Of a DNA stretch of 64,000 nucleotides, positions 38,356 through 47,121 are shown in pieces. The notes below the pieces were generated by a model that did not search any database, was not told the DNA's origin, and worked only from the letters and a program-made list of their open reading frames with translations. Numbering within the stretch: position 1 is the stretch's first letter; each line of letters begins with the position of its first letter. The DNA comes from Corynebacterium sp. MSK297 (GTDB lineage Bacteria > Actinomycetota > Actinomycetes > Mycobacteriales > Mycobacteriaceae). Made by a program: the position numbers and the translations under genes. The stretch lies in assembly GCF_030232885.1 (NCBI RefSeq), contig NZ_JASPGD010000002.1, positions 248,001 to 312,000 of the forward strand, written 5' to 3'.

Positions 38356-39102
38356 ATGAACTCCCGTAAATTGTTTGCTGGCATTGTCGGCAGCGTCTCG
38401 ATGTTGGCTTCGGTTCTTTTTTCTACACCATCCGCTCAGGCACAAGGTCTCCCTGGACCTTCGGAGATCGCGAACAACTTTCAAGCCCCGGCACTCCCAG
38501 ATTTCAACCAGCTGGTTCAGCAATTTGACGAAGGCAACCGTGACGGAGCCTGGGAGCTCCGTAATCAATTGGTTCACCAGGCGAACGCATTGAATTCACA
38601 GTTTGGTGGGGGAGTTGCGCACTTTATTGACCGCGCACTCGAGGCTGTTTTTCCTGGCTTGGTAGCGCAAAAGCAAGAAGCAGCACGAGCTGCCCAAGGC
38701 CCAGCCGAAGCCATGACTCCTGCGCCAGCGCGCGGACCGGAGATTGATACTGGCGCATGTCCAGCCGATGCTCGCGTGTGTGTGGACATCGATGGCCGTC
38801 GTACTTGGTTGCAAGATGGGCATGGCAAGGTGACACACGTGGCGTCGGCCATGGCACCAGGTAAACCAGGCCAAGATACCCCACGCGGTACCTTTAACGT
38901 GAACCGTAAGGTGAAAGACGAGATTTCGTACGCGTTTAATAATGCTCCAATGCCGTACGCGATCTATTTCACCAATAATGGTCACGCGTTCCACGAGGGA
39001 TCCCCGGCCTATGACTCCGCAGGCTGTGTTCGTTTGCCGAACCAGGATGCGATCGCGTTTTGGAACCACCTGAACATAGGCGACAAGGTAGTCATCTACT
39101 AG
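38356..39102 (+). CDS. Secreted L,D-transpeptidase (YkuD domain)
   Basis: A 248-residue secreted protein. The signal peptide ends at TPSAQAQG (about residue 29); residues 30-125 are a helical Gln/Ala-rich region of unknown fold. The YkuD domain starts at CVDIDGRRTWLQDG and carries the catalytic motif HEGSPAYDSAGCVRL, with Cys at about 223. Such enzymes make 3-3 peptidoglycan cross-links or attach proteins to the wall. It is 74 bp after adk, so it may share the secY-adk transcript. Confidence 0.9.
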   Translation: MNSRKLFAGIVGSVSMLASVLFSTPSAQAQGLPGPSEIANNFQAPALPDFNQLVQQFDEGNRDGAWELRNQLVHQANALNSQFGGGVAHFIDRALEAVFPGLVAQKQEAARAAQGPAEAMTPAPARGPEIDTGACPADARVCVDIDGRRTWLQDGHGKVTHVASAMAPGKPGQDTPRGTFNVNRKVKDEISYAFNNAPMPYAIYFTNNGHAFHEGSPAYDSAGCVRLPNQDAIAFWNHLNIGDKVVIY

Positions 39103-39231
39103 TTTTTAGTTGCTACTTTCTTGCTGCCTTAGGCATTTCCCAGCATGACGGCAGATAAGACGTAATCCCGACTTCTGGTAGAGACAAACCTTTAAATTTC
39201 GCACCTCCATAGCGCTTACCTCGCCAAAAGT

Positions 39232-39260
39232 TTGTTTTTGCTGCTAGCGCTCTGTATAGT
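39232..39260 (+). promoter_or_regulatory. Sigma-A-type promoter of infA
   Basis: TTGTTT, 17 bp, TATAGT with TG just before the -10. Transcription would start near 39267, giving a 175-base infA leader that contains the hairpin at 39319. Confidence 0.65.
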
Positions 39261-39318
39261 TGGGATTTGGTCTGTCAAAGCTTTACCGTGAAGCTGTCTA
39301 CCCAGCTAGCGGACACTG

Positions 39319-39341
39319 ACACCGGCCACGGCCGGTGTTTT
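39319..39341 (+). terminator. Terminator-like hairpin in the infA leader
   Basis: ACACCGGC/GCCGGTGT with loop CACG, followed by TTTT (the last stem base included). It lies about 50 bp downstream of the infA promoter and 100 bp before its start codon, so it is either a leader attenuator or the distal terminator of the ldt transcript. Confidence 0.7.
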
Positions 39342-39441
39342 GTTATGTGCAGAGCAGTGTAAATTGTTCGAGTACAACAGGCCAAAGAAGCAATAGACAA
39401 GCAATCGGCGCAGCTGTGGCTGCGCCAGGAAGCCGGAGGAT

Positions 39442-39660
39442 ATGGCTAAGGAAGGCGCAATTGAGGTAGAAGGACGGGTAACCGAGCCTTTGCCGAACGC
39501 AATGTTCAAAGTCGAGCTAGACAACGGACATGAGGTGCTTGCTCATATTTCGGGTAAGATGCGCCAGCACTATATCCGTATTCTCCCAGAGGATCGGGTC
39601 GTTGTGGAATTGTCCCCATATGACCTGAAACGTGGCCGCATCGTCTATCGCTACAAGTAA
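39442..39660 (+). CDS. infA: Translation initiation factor IF-1
   Basis: IF-1, 72 residues, a single OB fold that occupies the A site during initiation. Start [22 protein letters not shown] and end RGRIVYRYK are canonical. It is set apart from rpsM by 214 bp; rpmJ, often between them, is absent. Confidence 0.98.
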   Translation: MAKEGAIEVEGRVTEPLPNAMFKVELDNGHEVLAHISGKMRQHYIRILPEDRVVVELSPYDLKRGRIVYRYK

Positions 39661-39691
39661 AGACTGTAAGCCTCCCTACTCAAAACAATTC

Positions 39692-39713
39692 GCCCGCAGG
39701 TAGTACCGCGGGC
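39692..39713 (+). terminator. Possible terminator after infA
   Basis: GCCCGC-A-GGT pairs with ACC-GCGGGC around a three-base loop, with one bulged A. An A/T-rich stretch (ATATTGTTCGTTT) follows instead of a clean T-run. It starts 32 bp after the infA stop. Confidence 0.45.
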
Positions 39714-39874
39714 ATATTGTTCGTTTACCTCAGGCCGCGGTGGCCAGAGCCTGACATGTCGTGCAAGGCACCATGCTGATAGCAAAAAGCACTACCTGCA
39801 GAATGTTTTGTAACAACCTGATTCAGGGCGGGTAGGGAGAAAACCACCGCAAATACCCCGAAAGGACTCGCCTT

Positions 39875-40243
39875 ATGGCACGTCTCGCTGGTGTGGATCT
39901 CCCACGCAATAAGCGTATGGAGATCGCTCTCACCTACATTTACGGCATCGGTCCAACCCGTGCCGCCGAGTTGCTGGAAGCTACCGGCATCTCTCCTGAC
40001 CTGCGCACCGACGCTCTCACCGATGATCAGGTGTCGTCGTTGCGTGACCAGATTGAGGCTCAGTACACCGTCGAAGGTGACCTTCGTCGTGAGGTACAAG
40101 CCAACATCCGTCGCAAGATTGAGATTGGAAGCTACCAGGGTCTGCGCCACCGTCGTGGCCTGCCTGTCCGTGGTCAGCGCACCAAGACCAATGCACGTAC
40201 CCGTAAGGGTCCTAAGAAGACGATCGCAGGAAAGAAGAAGTAG
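39875..40243 (+). CDS. rpsM: 30S ribosomal protein S13
   Basis: S13, 122 residues, contacts the 50S subunit and P-site t[25 protein letters not shown] and the basic C-terminus [13 protein letters not shown] are typical. GAAAGGA precedes the ATG. First gene of the alpha operon here. Confidence 0.98.
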   Translation: MARLAGVDLPRNKRMEIALTYIYGIGPTRAAELLEATGISPDLRTDALTDDQVSSLRDQIEAQYTVEGDLRREVQANIRRKIEIGSYQGLRHRRGLPVRGQRTKTNARTRKGPKKTIAGKKK

Positions 40244-40246
40244 TTT

Positions 40247-40648
40247 ATGCCTCCAAAGACTCGCTCTGGCGCACGCCGTGGCCGTCGCGTCGTAAAGAAG
40301 AACGTGGCCCACGGCCACGCCTACATCAAGTCGACCTTCAACAACACCATCGTGTCGATTACCGACCCTGCCGGTGCCGTCATCGCATGGGCTTCGTCCG
40401 GACACGTCGGTTTCAAGGGCTCTCGTAAGTCCACTCCATTCGCCGCACAGATGGCCGCAGAAAACGCCGCCCGCAAGGCAATGGATCACAACATGAAAAA
40501 GGTTGACGTTTTCGTTAAGGGGCCGGGCTCCGGCCGTGAGACCGCTATTCGTTCCCTGCAGGCAGCAGGCCTTGAGGTCAACTCCATCACCGATGGCACT
40601 CCGCACCCATTCAATGGCTGCCGCCCACCGAAAAAGCGTAAGTTCTAG
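40247..40648 (+). CDS. rpsK: 30S ribosomal protein S11
   Basis: S11, 133 residues, in the 30S platform. Conserved [19 protein letters not shown] and the end [16 protein letters not shown] are intact. Three bases after rpsM. Confidence 0.98.
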   Translation: MPPKTRSGARRGRRVVKKNVAHGHAYIKSTFNNTIVSITDPAGAVIAWASSGHVGFKGSRKSTPFAAQMAAENAARKAMDHNMKKVDVFVKGPGSGRETAIRSLQAAGLEVNSITDGTPHPFNGCRPPKKRKF

Positions 40649-40669
40649 GGGAAGGAAGAGGTTTAAAAA

Positions 40670-41275
40670 ATGGCTCGTTATATTGGCCCCGCAACCCGCG
40701 TATCCCGCCGTCTGCGCGTCGACCTAGTCGGCGGAGACTTGGCATTCGAGCGTCGTCCTTACCCACCAGGACACGCTGGACGCAATCGCATCAAAGAATC
40801 TGAATACCTGCTGCAGCTGCAGGAAAAGCAGAAAGCTAAGTACACCTACGGTGTCCTGGAGCGTCAGTTCCGTCGTTACTACACCGAGGCGAACCGCCTG
40901 AACGGCAAGACTGGTGACAACCTCGTCATCTTGCTGGAATCCCGACTAGACAACGTCGTCTACCGTGCAGGTCTGGCAAAGACTCGCCGTCAGGCACGTC
41001 AGCTGGTTTCCCACGGACACTTCACCGTGAACGGTAAGAACATCGATATCCCGTCTTACTCGGTAACTCAGTACGACATCATCGACGTTCGTCCACGTTC
41101 GCAGAAGATGCAGTGGTTCGAAGAAGCCCAGGACGCCCTGGCCGACGCCGTCGTTCCGGCCTGGCTACAGGTTGTTCCTGACACCTTGCGCATCCTCGTG
41201 CACCAGTTGCCCGAGCGCGCTCAGATCGACGTTCCGCTGCAAGAACAGCTCATCGTCGAGCTTTACTCGAAGTAA
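40670..41275 (+). CDS. rpsD: 30S ribosomal protein S4
   Basis: S4, 201 residues, a 16S rRNA assembly initiator. MARYIGPATRVSRRLRVDL start and the S4 domain RLDNVVYRAGLAKTRRQARQ are present. GGGGAAGGAAGAGG gives a strong ribosome binding site. Confidence 0.98.
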   Translation: MARYIGPATRVSRRLRVDLVGGDLAFERRPYPPGHAGRNRIKESEYLLQLQEKQKAKYTYGVLERQFRRYYTEANRLNGKTGDNLVILLESRLDNVVYRAGLAKTRRQARQLVSHGHFTVNGKNIDIPSYSVTQYDIIDVRPRSQKMQWFEEAQDALADAVVPAWLQVVPDTLRILVHQLPERAQIDVPLQEQLIVELYSK

Positions 41276-41356
41276 TCCAGCTTCATATCTTCAGCTTTTC
41301 TTTCCTTATTGTTGTCCTAACCGGCGTCAAATAGCGGGCGCCAAAGGAGAAAATTC

Positions 41357-42364
41357 ATGCTTATTTCACAGCGTCCCCAGCTGACCGAAGAATTCATTGA
41401 TTCTTCGCGCTCCAAGTTTGTCATCGAGCCACTGGAGCCGGGCTTCGGTTATACCCTGGGTAACTCGCTGCGTCGTACGCTGCTGTCCTCGATCCCCGGG
41501 GCTGCGGTCACTTCCGTGAAGATCGACGGTGTCTTGCACGAGTTCACCACCATCAATGGCGTGAAGGAAGACGTTTCGGAGATCATCCTGAACGTCAAGG
41601 ACCTGGTCCTTTCTTCGGATTCCGATGAACCTGTCGTCATGTACGTGTCCCAGCAGGGCGCCGGCAACATTACTGCCGGAGACATCCAGCCACCAGCTGG
41701 CGTCGAGATCCACAACCCGGATTTGCACATCGCATCGCTGAACGACGACGCCCGTTTCGACATGGAACTCGTTGTTGAGCGCGGCCGTGGCTACGTACCG
41801 GCTGCCCCAACCTCCGGAGACATCGGACGCATCCCAGTGGACCAGATCTACTCGCCGGTGCTGAAGGTGTCCTACAAGGTTGAGGCAACTCGTGTTGAGC
41901 AGCGTACCGACTTCGATAAGCTGATCATCGACGTCGAGACCAAGAACTCGATTACTGCCCGCGACGCCCTGGCTTCGGCCGGCGGCACCCTGGTAGAGCT
42001 CTTTGGCTTGGCCCGCGAGCTCAACACCCAGGCAGAAGGCATTGAGATCGGACCATCCCCACAGGAGTCCGAATACATCGCAGCCTACGGTATGCCAATT
42101 GAGGATCTGAACTTTTCCGTTCGTTCGTACAACTGCCTGAAGCGCCAGGAAATCCATACCGTTGGTGAGCTCGCAGAGTGCACCGAATCGGATTTGCTGG
42201 ATATCCGCAACTTTGGCCAGAAGTCGATCAACGAGGTCAAGATTAAGCTGGCGAACCTGAATCTGACTCTGAAGGATGCCCCAGAAGACTTCGACCCAAC
42301 TGTGTTGGAAGGTTACGACGCAGAAACGGGCGACTTCAAGGATCCTGCAGAAGATTCCGAGTAA
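41357..42364 (+). CDS. rpoA: RNA polymerase alpha subunit
   Basis: Alpha, 335 residues. The N-terminal domain carries the dimerisation/assembly motif [20 protein letters not shown]. The C-terminal domain (about 245-310) has [16 protein letters not shown] and [20 protein letters not shown] for UP-element and activator contact. An acidic tail follows. AAAGGAGAAAATTC precedes the ATG. 81 bp after rpsD. Confidence 0.98.
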   Translation: MLISQRPQLTEEFIDSSRSKFVIEPLEPGFGYTLGNSLRRTLLSSIPGAAVTSVKIDGVLHEFTTINGVKEDVSEIILNVKDLVLSSDSDEPVVMYVSQQGAGNITAGDIQPPAGVEIHNPDLHIASLNDDARFDMELVVERGRGYVPAAPTSGDIGRIPVDQIYSPVLKVSYKVEATRVEQRTDFDKLIIDVETKNSITARDALASAGGTLVELFGLARELNTQAEGIEIGPSPQESEYIAAYGMPIEDLNFSVRSYNCLKRQEIHTVGELAECTESDLLDIRNFGQKSINEVKIKLANLNLTLKDAPEDFDPTVLEGYDAETGDFKDPAEDSE

Positions 42365-42507
42365 AGCGCATATGTTCTGGCGAGATTAGGCGCCAACGCT
42401 TGGCCAATAGTTGGCTTTGTTGACCCAATGCATGACGACGATGGCCCAAGCGTGTACTAGCCGAGATTTCGCACCGCGCTCATTGACAATTAACGAGGAG
42501 AAACACT

Positions 42508-43008
42508 ATGCCTACTCCAAAACGAGGCGCCCGAATTGGAGGCTCGGCTCGCAACCAGCGTCACATTCTGTCGAATCTGGCCGCTGCTTTGTTCGAGCAC
42601 GACTCCATCAAAACCACCGACGCCAAGGCTAAGCTGCTGCGTCCATACGCAGAGAAGCTGATTACCAAGGCTCGTTCCGGCACCCTGGCTGACCGTCGCG
42701 AGGTACTCGCACAAGTCCCACAGAAGGATGCCGTTGCCCGTTTGTTCAACGAACTGGCTCCGAAATTCGAAAAGCGCGACGGTGGCTACACCCGCATGGT
42801 GAAGCTCGAGAACCGCACCGGTGACAACGCTCCAATGACCCAGATTTCCCTGGTTCTGGAAGAAACTGTTACCGCTTCCGCAGAACGCACCACTCAGGCT
42901 GCTGCCGCGAAGGCTGATTCCGACTCTGCTGATCCATCCGACGAGTCCACCATGGATTCCGAAGGTGCCGGTACCGTCGATTCCCCGCAGGATTCTGAAC
43001 AGAAGTAA
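42508..43008 (+). CDS. rplQ: 50S ribosomal protein L17
   Basis: L17, 166 residues. The core (residues 1-120; [36 protein letters not shown]) is followed by an acidic Ser/Asp/Glu/Ala-rich tail of about 45 residues, a feature of actinobacterial L17. AACGAGGAG lies before the ATG. Two hairpins follow; the second is a strong terminator. Confidence 0.97.
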   Translation: MPTPKRGARIGGSARNQRHILSNLAAALFEHDSIKTTDAKAKLLRPYAEKLITKARSGTLADRREVLAQVPQKDAVARLFNELAPKFEKRDGGYTRMVKLENRTGDNAPMTQISLVLEETVTASAERTTQAAAAKADSDSADPSDESTMDSEGAGTVDSPQDSEQK

Positions 43009-43030
43009 TCTCGCTGCTTCCTAGCGGTGG

Positions 43031-43064
43031 GCTAGTGATTGGACATATACGTCCAATCACTAGC
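43031..43064 (+). other. Perfect 14-bp inverted repeat after rplQ
   Basis: GCTAGTGATTGGAC and GTCCAATCACTAGC face each other across ATATAC, 22 bp past the rplQ stop. No proper T-run follows. It may protect the 3-prime end of the mRNA or act as a first, leaky terminator before the one at 43119. Confidence 0.7.
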
Positions 43065-43118
43065 TCTCGTTAAGCGATCTGCAACACATAACCGCGCTTG
43101 TGTGTAGTAGAGATCACT

Positions 43119-43155
43119 AAGCTCTATTTCCTCCCATCGAGGAAGTAGAGCTTTT
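43119..43155 (+). terminator. Intrinsic terminator of the alpha operon
   Basis: A 15-bp stem (AAGCTCTATTTCCTC/GAGGAAGTAGAGCTT, one G-U), loop of five, then TTTT. The next start codon is only 18 bp further. Confidence 0.93.
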
Positions 43156-43173
43156 GTGTATTAAAGTGTAATT

Positions 43174-43377
43174 ATGAAACGCAATGAATCTAACCAAGAC
43201 CGTGGAATCCGTGCCGTAGTGGGCATAATTGCCTTGCTCATTGGGTTGTTTGCAGTAGGCGGTTTCCTCCGTGCACTGTTGGGCATCGTTGGTCTCGTTC
43301 TGGTCATCACCGCAGCAGTGGGCTTCTGCCCGCTGTACCGCCTGCTGGGAATCAACACCTGTAAAGTCCGGCATTAA
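43174..43377 (+). CDS. DUF2892-family small membrane protein
   Basis: A 67-residue protein with a charged N-terminus (MKRNESNQDRG), two hydrophobic helices (AVVGIIALLIGLFAVGGFL and LLGIVGLVLVITAAVGFCPL) and the CPLYRLLGINTC motif typical of DUF2892 (the membrane segment often linked to rhodanese domains). No Shine-Dalgarno is present: the ATG lies 7 bp after TAAAGT (43162-43167), so a leaderless mRNA is likely. Function unknown. Confidence 0.8.
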   Translation: MKRNESNQDRGIRAVVGIIALLIGLFAVGGFLRALLGIVGLVLVITAAVGFCPLYRLLGINTCKVRH

Positions 43378-43444
43378 TAGAGGCCGGAAACATAGACCGG
43401 CATTAATACGGGTCGGCATTGATAGAGTTCGGCATGAAAGCAGA
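43367..43444. repeat. 16-bp tandem repeat, about five copies
   Basis: Units are TCCGGCATTAATAGAG, GCCGGAAACATAGA (two bases short), CCGGCATTAATACGGG, TCGGCATTGATAGAGT and TCGGCATGAAAGCAGA. The array starts within the last codons of the DUF2892 gene and runs past its stop. Confidence 0.85.
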
Positions 43445-43468
43445 GTGGCGTTCACCTAGCGCCGGTCT

Positions 43469-43504
43469 AGCTTAGGCAAAGGCTTAGGCAATGGCTTAGG
43501 CAAA
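43469..43504. repeat. 12-bp tandem repeat, three copies
   Basis: AGCTTAGGCAAA, GGCTTAGGCAAT, GGCTTAGGCAAA. The last unit contains the stop codon of the minus-strand permease gene; each unit carries TTA, that is TAA on the minus strand, so loss of a unit would still leave a nearby stop. Confidence 0.85.
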
Positions 43505-44362
43505 AGCGGGAGCGCGTCTGCGCCCGCGTCGCCCCAGAGACATTGTGCCGAGCGCCGCCACCAATAGCAGGGCATAAGCGAGAGTGATTGCCACAGACGC
43601 GGGGATGTCTAGATGATACGCGCTCCAGAATCCCACTATGCTGCCTAGTAGTGCAATCACGACGGCACTGCAGAGAATTTGGCTGAGCATGGAAATGCCC
43701 GGTAGTCGAACGGTGACGGCGAAGATTCGCCCGGTAGCTGCAGGCAGTACCATCATCGCGATCACCAGCATCACTCCGGCGGCGTAAAAACTTGCGACCA
43801 CCGTCAAAGAGGTTAAGGCAAGCGTCGTCAAGCGCAACACCCGTACCGGTACGCCGGCGACTGTGGCGGCGCGGTCGTCGAAGGCACAAGCTCCAAGCAA
43901 GGGGAGTAACCAGCCGACGAAGACGATATTTGCCAGCATGATTGGTATTAGCGTCCACAGATAAGACGGTTGCGAAAGTGCTGCCAGGTTGAGATTGCCG
44001 ACCAACACGGTGTGCACATCGAAATGCACGTTCGAGAAATTTAAGCTAAGTAGCACGATCCCGACGGCGAACATGCTGGGAAAGACCAACCCCAGTGCGC
44101 CGCCTTCTGCGATTAACCCGGTATCAGCAAGCCACCTCGTGCCCAACGCCACGAGAAATGCCGCGGCTCCGGCGAATAAGACGAGTAATGGGGATTGCAC
44201 CGATCCGGAAATAAGCGCACCTACCACGATTCCGGGGAGCACGGCGTGCCCCATGCCGTCGAGAAGCATTGCATCCTTGTTTGCCACCACGATTACCCCA
44301 GGGATTGCGCAGGTAATAGCGGTAACGACGGCCAAAATACTCACGGTGACGACGAAGCTCAT
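43496..44362 (-). CDS. Metal ABC transporter permease (ABC-3 family), second
   Basis: A 288-residue permease of the Mn/Zn-type ABC-3 family with about eight to nine helices. Characteristic stretches: LLDGMGHAVLPGIVVGALI, and VVASFYAAGVMLVIAMMVLPAATGRI near the ATPase-coupling loop. A basic tail GRRGRRRAPAFA ends it. It overlaps the preceding permease gene by ATGA. Last gene of the operon. Confidence 0.87.
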   Translation of the reverse strand: MSFVVTVSILAVVTAITCAIPGVIVVANKDAMLLDGMGHAVLPGIVVGALISGSVQSPLLVLFAGAAAFLVALGTRWLADTGLIAEGGALGLVFPSMFAVGIVLLSLNFSNVHFDVHTVLVGNLNLAALSQPSYLWTLIPIMLANIVFVGWLLPLLGACAFDDRAATVAGVPVRVLRLTTLALTSLTVVASFYAAGVMLVIAMMVLPAATGRIFAVTVRLPGISMLSQILCSAVVIALLGSIVGFWSAYHLDIPASVAITLAYALLLVAALGTMSLGRRGRRRAPAFA

Positions 44363-45231
44363 TGGGAAAACACCAATCCGCGCTTAGGGGCGAAAACCAG
44401 GGATACGAGGGCAAAGACGGCCTGCACGACGGCGATCAGTGGGCCGGTAGGAATCGAGCCAATGATTACGGCCAGGTAGACCCCGATGAAGCAACTAGCA
44501 GCACCGATCACAGCGGCAAGGACCGTGACGATGCCAAGCTGATTAGACCATTGCCGCGCGGCCACGCAGGGGGCGATGACGAACGAGACCATCAAGATAA
44601 CGCCGACGACTTTGATGCCGTTGACGACCACTAATGCGAAAGCGGTCATGGCGACAACGTGCAGCAGGCGGGTGTGCACTCCGGAGGTTGCGGCGAAGTT
44701 TGGGTCGAAAAGCCAGCATTTCAGCATGGGGAACCACCAGATGAGTCCGCTGAGAATAACCAGGCTGAGTACGACGGAAATACGTAAATCTGCGATGGTT
44801 ACCGAACTAGCATTACCCAATAGGTAGTCCTGAATTCCGCCTTTGCCGGGCAGTGGCTGTTTGGTGATGATGAACAACCCCAGCATGCCTAAGGAAAAAG
44901 ACACGCTGAGTGAGATGGCCATGCCGGTATCGACGGACAACGGCGTGTGGTGAAACAACCAGTGGGACACCCCGACGGCTAGTAATGCGGTCAGCAACGC
45001 ACCGGTCGCTAAAACCAGTGGGTTGCGCGTCGGCAAGTTGAGGTACGCGGCGATAAGAAACGCGAAGGTAATTCCCGGCAAACTGGCGTGGGAAATCACG
45101 TCGGAAATCAGTGCTTGCTTGCGGAAATACACAACGGGGGACAATGCACCGGCTGCAACGCCGATGACCATGGTGCCGAGCACCGCCATCAGATACGTGT
45201 GGGTGGTCAACAATTCCCATGGTGTGATCAT
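44359..45231 (-). CDS. Metal ABC transporter permease (ABC-3 family), first
   Basis: A 290-residue ABC-3 permease. Typical segments are ALISDVISHASLPGITFAFLIA and VNGIKVVGVILMVSFVIAPCVAAR. Overlap with the ATPase gene is ATGA. Two different permeases in one operon indicate a heterodimeric channel, as in the C. diphtheriae and other MntABCD systems. Confidence 0.88.
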   Translation of the reverse strand: MITPWELLTTHTYLMAVLGTMVIGVAAGALSPVVYFRKQALISDVISHASLPGITFAFLIAAYLNLPTRNPLVLATGALLTALLAVGVSHWLFHHTPLSVDTGMAISLSVSFSLGMLGLFIITKQPLPGKGGIQDYLLGNASSVTIADLRISVVLSLVILSGLIWWFPMLKCWLFDPNFAATSGVHTRLLHVVAMTAFALVVVNGIKVVGVILMVSFVIAPCVAARQWSNQLGIVTVLAAVIGAASCFIGVYLAVIIGSIPTGPLIAVVQAVFALVSLVFAPKRGLVFSQ

Positions 45232-46019
45232 GACACCGACCTACGATCCCGCGTGAGGTTCGCGGAGAAGTTGCCCGGAAGATTATATGCGTCGCTGATG
45301 GCGGTGTCGGTGAGAGTTTTGTGCGTTGGTCCGTTAGCGGATACCTTGCCGCCAGCTAATAACGTCACGTGGTCGCAGTATTCGGCGACTTCCGCCAGGT
45401 TGTGGTGGACCATGATGATGGTGGTCCCCGACTGGTGTAGCTCGCGGAGGATGTCGACGATCGTTTCTTGGCTAAATGCGTCGATGCCCTGGAAAGGTTC
45501 ATCGAGGACCAGCAGATGCGGGCTGTTGACGAGAGTGCGCGCTAATAGTGCGCGTTGTCTCTGCCCGCCGGAGAGTGCGCCAATCGCAGCGCCGGAATAT
45601 TTCTGTAAGCCGACGGCGGCAACGGCCTCGCGCGCGGCTTTTTTATCTGCCAAATTTGGCCAAGGCCACCACGAGCGTTTGCTAGCAGTACGACCCATCA
45701 AGGCCACGTCCAGGACAGTGGCCGGAAAATCCCAGTCCACCTGTTGGCTTTGTGGCATATACCCGAGATCCGTCCGGATGGCACGCAGCGGCTTGCCAAA
45801 AAATTCGACCTGTGCCTGTCCCCGGGTCGCTTTGGGCAATAACCCCAGGCAGGCTTGCAACAACGTGGACTTGCCGCTCCCGTTTGCCCCGACAATGCCG
45901 GCGAAACTACCGCATGGGATTTTTACGTCCAGCTCATCCAAGATGACGCCGGTGCCGTAATTGACTGTCAGGTCACGTACTGACAATGCAGTGGTGGTAG
46001 TAGGGGCGGGTGCAAGCAT
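45228..46019 (-). CDS. Mn/Zn-type ABC transporter ATPase
   Basis: A 263-residue ABC ATPase: Walker A GANGSGKST near residue 44, Q-loop GYMPQSQQVDWDFPATV (a hallmark of Mn/Zn importer ATPases), signature LSGGQRQR, Walker B LLVLDEPFQGID, switch MVHHNLAE. It drives the two permeases that follow. AGGAGACCTCC precedes the ATG. A 133-bp gap with a tandem repeat lies between it and the binding-protein gene. Confidence 0.9.
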   Translation of the reverse strand: MLAPAPTTTTALSVRDLTVNYGTGVILDELDVKIPCGSFAGIVGANGSGKSTLLQACLGLLPKATRGQAQVEFFGKPLRAIRTDLGYMPQSQQVDWDFPATVLDVALMGRTASKRSWWPWPNLADKKAAREAVAAVGLQKYSGAAIGALSGGQRQRALLARTLVNSPHLLVLDEPFQGIDAFSQETIVDILRELHQSGTTIIMVHHNLAEVAEYCDHVTLLAGGKVSANGPTHKTLTDTAISDAYNLPGNFSANLTRDRRSVS

Positions 46020-46074
46020 GGAGGTCTCCTGGAGGGTGGTTGATACCTTGATTTACTTGGTTACTGGGGTCAGT

Positions 46075-46122
46075 GGGCATTGCGATGGATGGGCATTGCG
46101 ACGGATGGACACTGTGACGGGT
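46075..46122. repeat. 16-bp tandem repeat, three copies
   Basis: GGGCATTGCGATGGAT, GGGCATTGCGACGGAT, GGACACTGTGACGGGT: exact 16-bp period in the spacer between the metal-binding lipoprotein gene and the ATPase gene. Confidence 0.87.
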
Positions 46123-46152
46123 GGGTATATAGCCCCGAGCTGCTGGGTCGGT

Positions 46153-47121
46153 CTACTTCAGTGCGGCAGCGATGGCTTCGAAGTTGTGGCGGAATGCGCC
46201 AAGGTACGTATCAACTGGGGCTTCGGCTCCGAGACTATCGGCGTACAGTTCCTCATCAGAGATTTCGACATCCCATCCGCGCGCCGCGATGGCTTCGCTC
46301 AGTGCATTGATGGCCTGTGGGTTGACCTGGTTGTCGTAGAAGATCGTCGGAACCTTGGCTTCTGCAATCTTTTCGGCCAACTCATCGAGTTCGCTGGCAG
46401 ATTTCTCGGCCTCGGTGGACACGAAGTCGGTGGCTTCTACGTCTAGGCCGTAGGTATCGCCGAGGTAGTTGAAAGCATCGTGGCCGGTGACCAACAGGCG
46501 GGAAGACAACTCGCCGAGAGCTTCTTTGGCTTCTTTATCCAGAGCTGCGATCTCGTCGGTGTATTTGTCCGCGGCTTCGTGGTAGGCCTCGCTGCCGTCT
46601 GGGTCAATCTCGGAAATGTGATCGGCGACGATATCGACGACTTCCTGCCACAGTTCTGGCGAGTTCCATATGTGTGGGTCGTATTCTGGTTCGCCTTCTT
46701 CCCCTGCTTCTGGCCATGGCAACAGCGTGGATTCGTCGAGTTGGTCACCAACGGCAACTTGCTTATCGCCGAGGGCTTCGAGTTGCTTATCCATCTGGGC
46801 TTCGAGGTGCAGGCCGTTCCACAGCACAACATCGGAGTTTTGCATGGTGTCGATGTCTTGCGTGGTGGGCTGGTAGGTGTGTGGGTCGCCGCCAGGGCCC
46901 ACCAGGGTGATCACTTCTGCATCAGGGGCGATTTGCTGCGCGGCGTCGGCAAGGTAGCCGGTAGTGGCGAAGATGGTGAGTTTGTCGTCTCCGCCGTTGC
47001 CTGCGCCATTCACACCTCCCGCGGCATCGGAACCGGCATCGTCGCTGCAGGCGGCTAGGGTGAGCAAGCTGATCAGGGCAGTGCCGACGGTAGCGGTGGT
47101 GCGGATGGATTTATGATTCAT
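46153..47121 (-). CDS. Metal-binding lipoprotein of Mn/Zn ABC transporter (ZnuA/TroA family)
   Basis: A 322-residue lipoprotein with lipobox LTLAAC (Cys25). The cluster-A-I fold is recognised by GPGGDPHTYQPTTQD and YDPHIWNSPELWQ, which supply the first two His ligands. The third ligand position is His (VTGHDAFNYLG), as in Zn-binding ZnuA, where Mn-binding relatives usually have Glu; a fourth could be Asp in FYDNQVNPQ. An MntR-type regulator gene is divergent, so the metal is ambiguous. AAAGGTG precedes the ATG. First gene of the operon. Confidence 0.88.
   Translation of the reverse strand: MNHKSIRTTATVGTALISLLTLAACSDDAGSDAAGGVNGAGNGGDDKLTIFATTGYLADAAQQIAPDAEVITLVGPGGDPHTYQPTTQDIDTMQNSDVVLWNGLHLEAQMDKQLEALGDKQVAVGDQLDESTLLPWPEAGEEGEPEYDPHIWNSPELWQEVVDIVADHISEIDPDGSEAYHEAADKYTDEIAALDKEAKEALGELSSRLLVTGHDAFNYLGDTYGLDVEATDFVSTEAEKSASELDELAEKIAEAKVPTIFYDNQVNPQAINALSEAIAARGWDVEISDEELYADSLGAEAPVDTYLGAFRHNFEAIAAALK

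Larger units (their letters stand above)
39103..39441. other. Intergenic region ldt-infA
   Basis: A 339-bp spacer with the infA promoter (39232-39260) and a terminator-like hairpin downstream of it (39319-39341). No gene is visible. Confidence 0.55.

Noticed and set aside
43367..43504. A CRISPR array
   Set aside because: The repeats are head-to-tail with no spacers and have 12-16 bp units, far too short for CRISPR; no cas genes are in the window.
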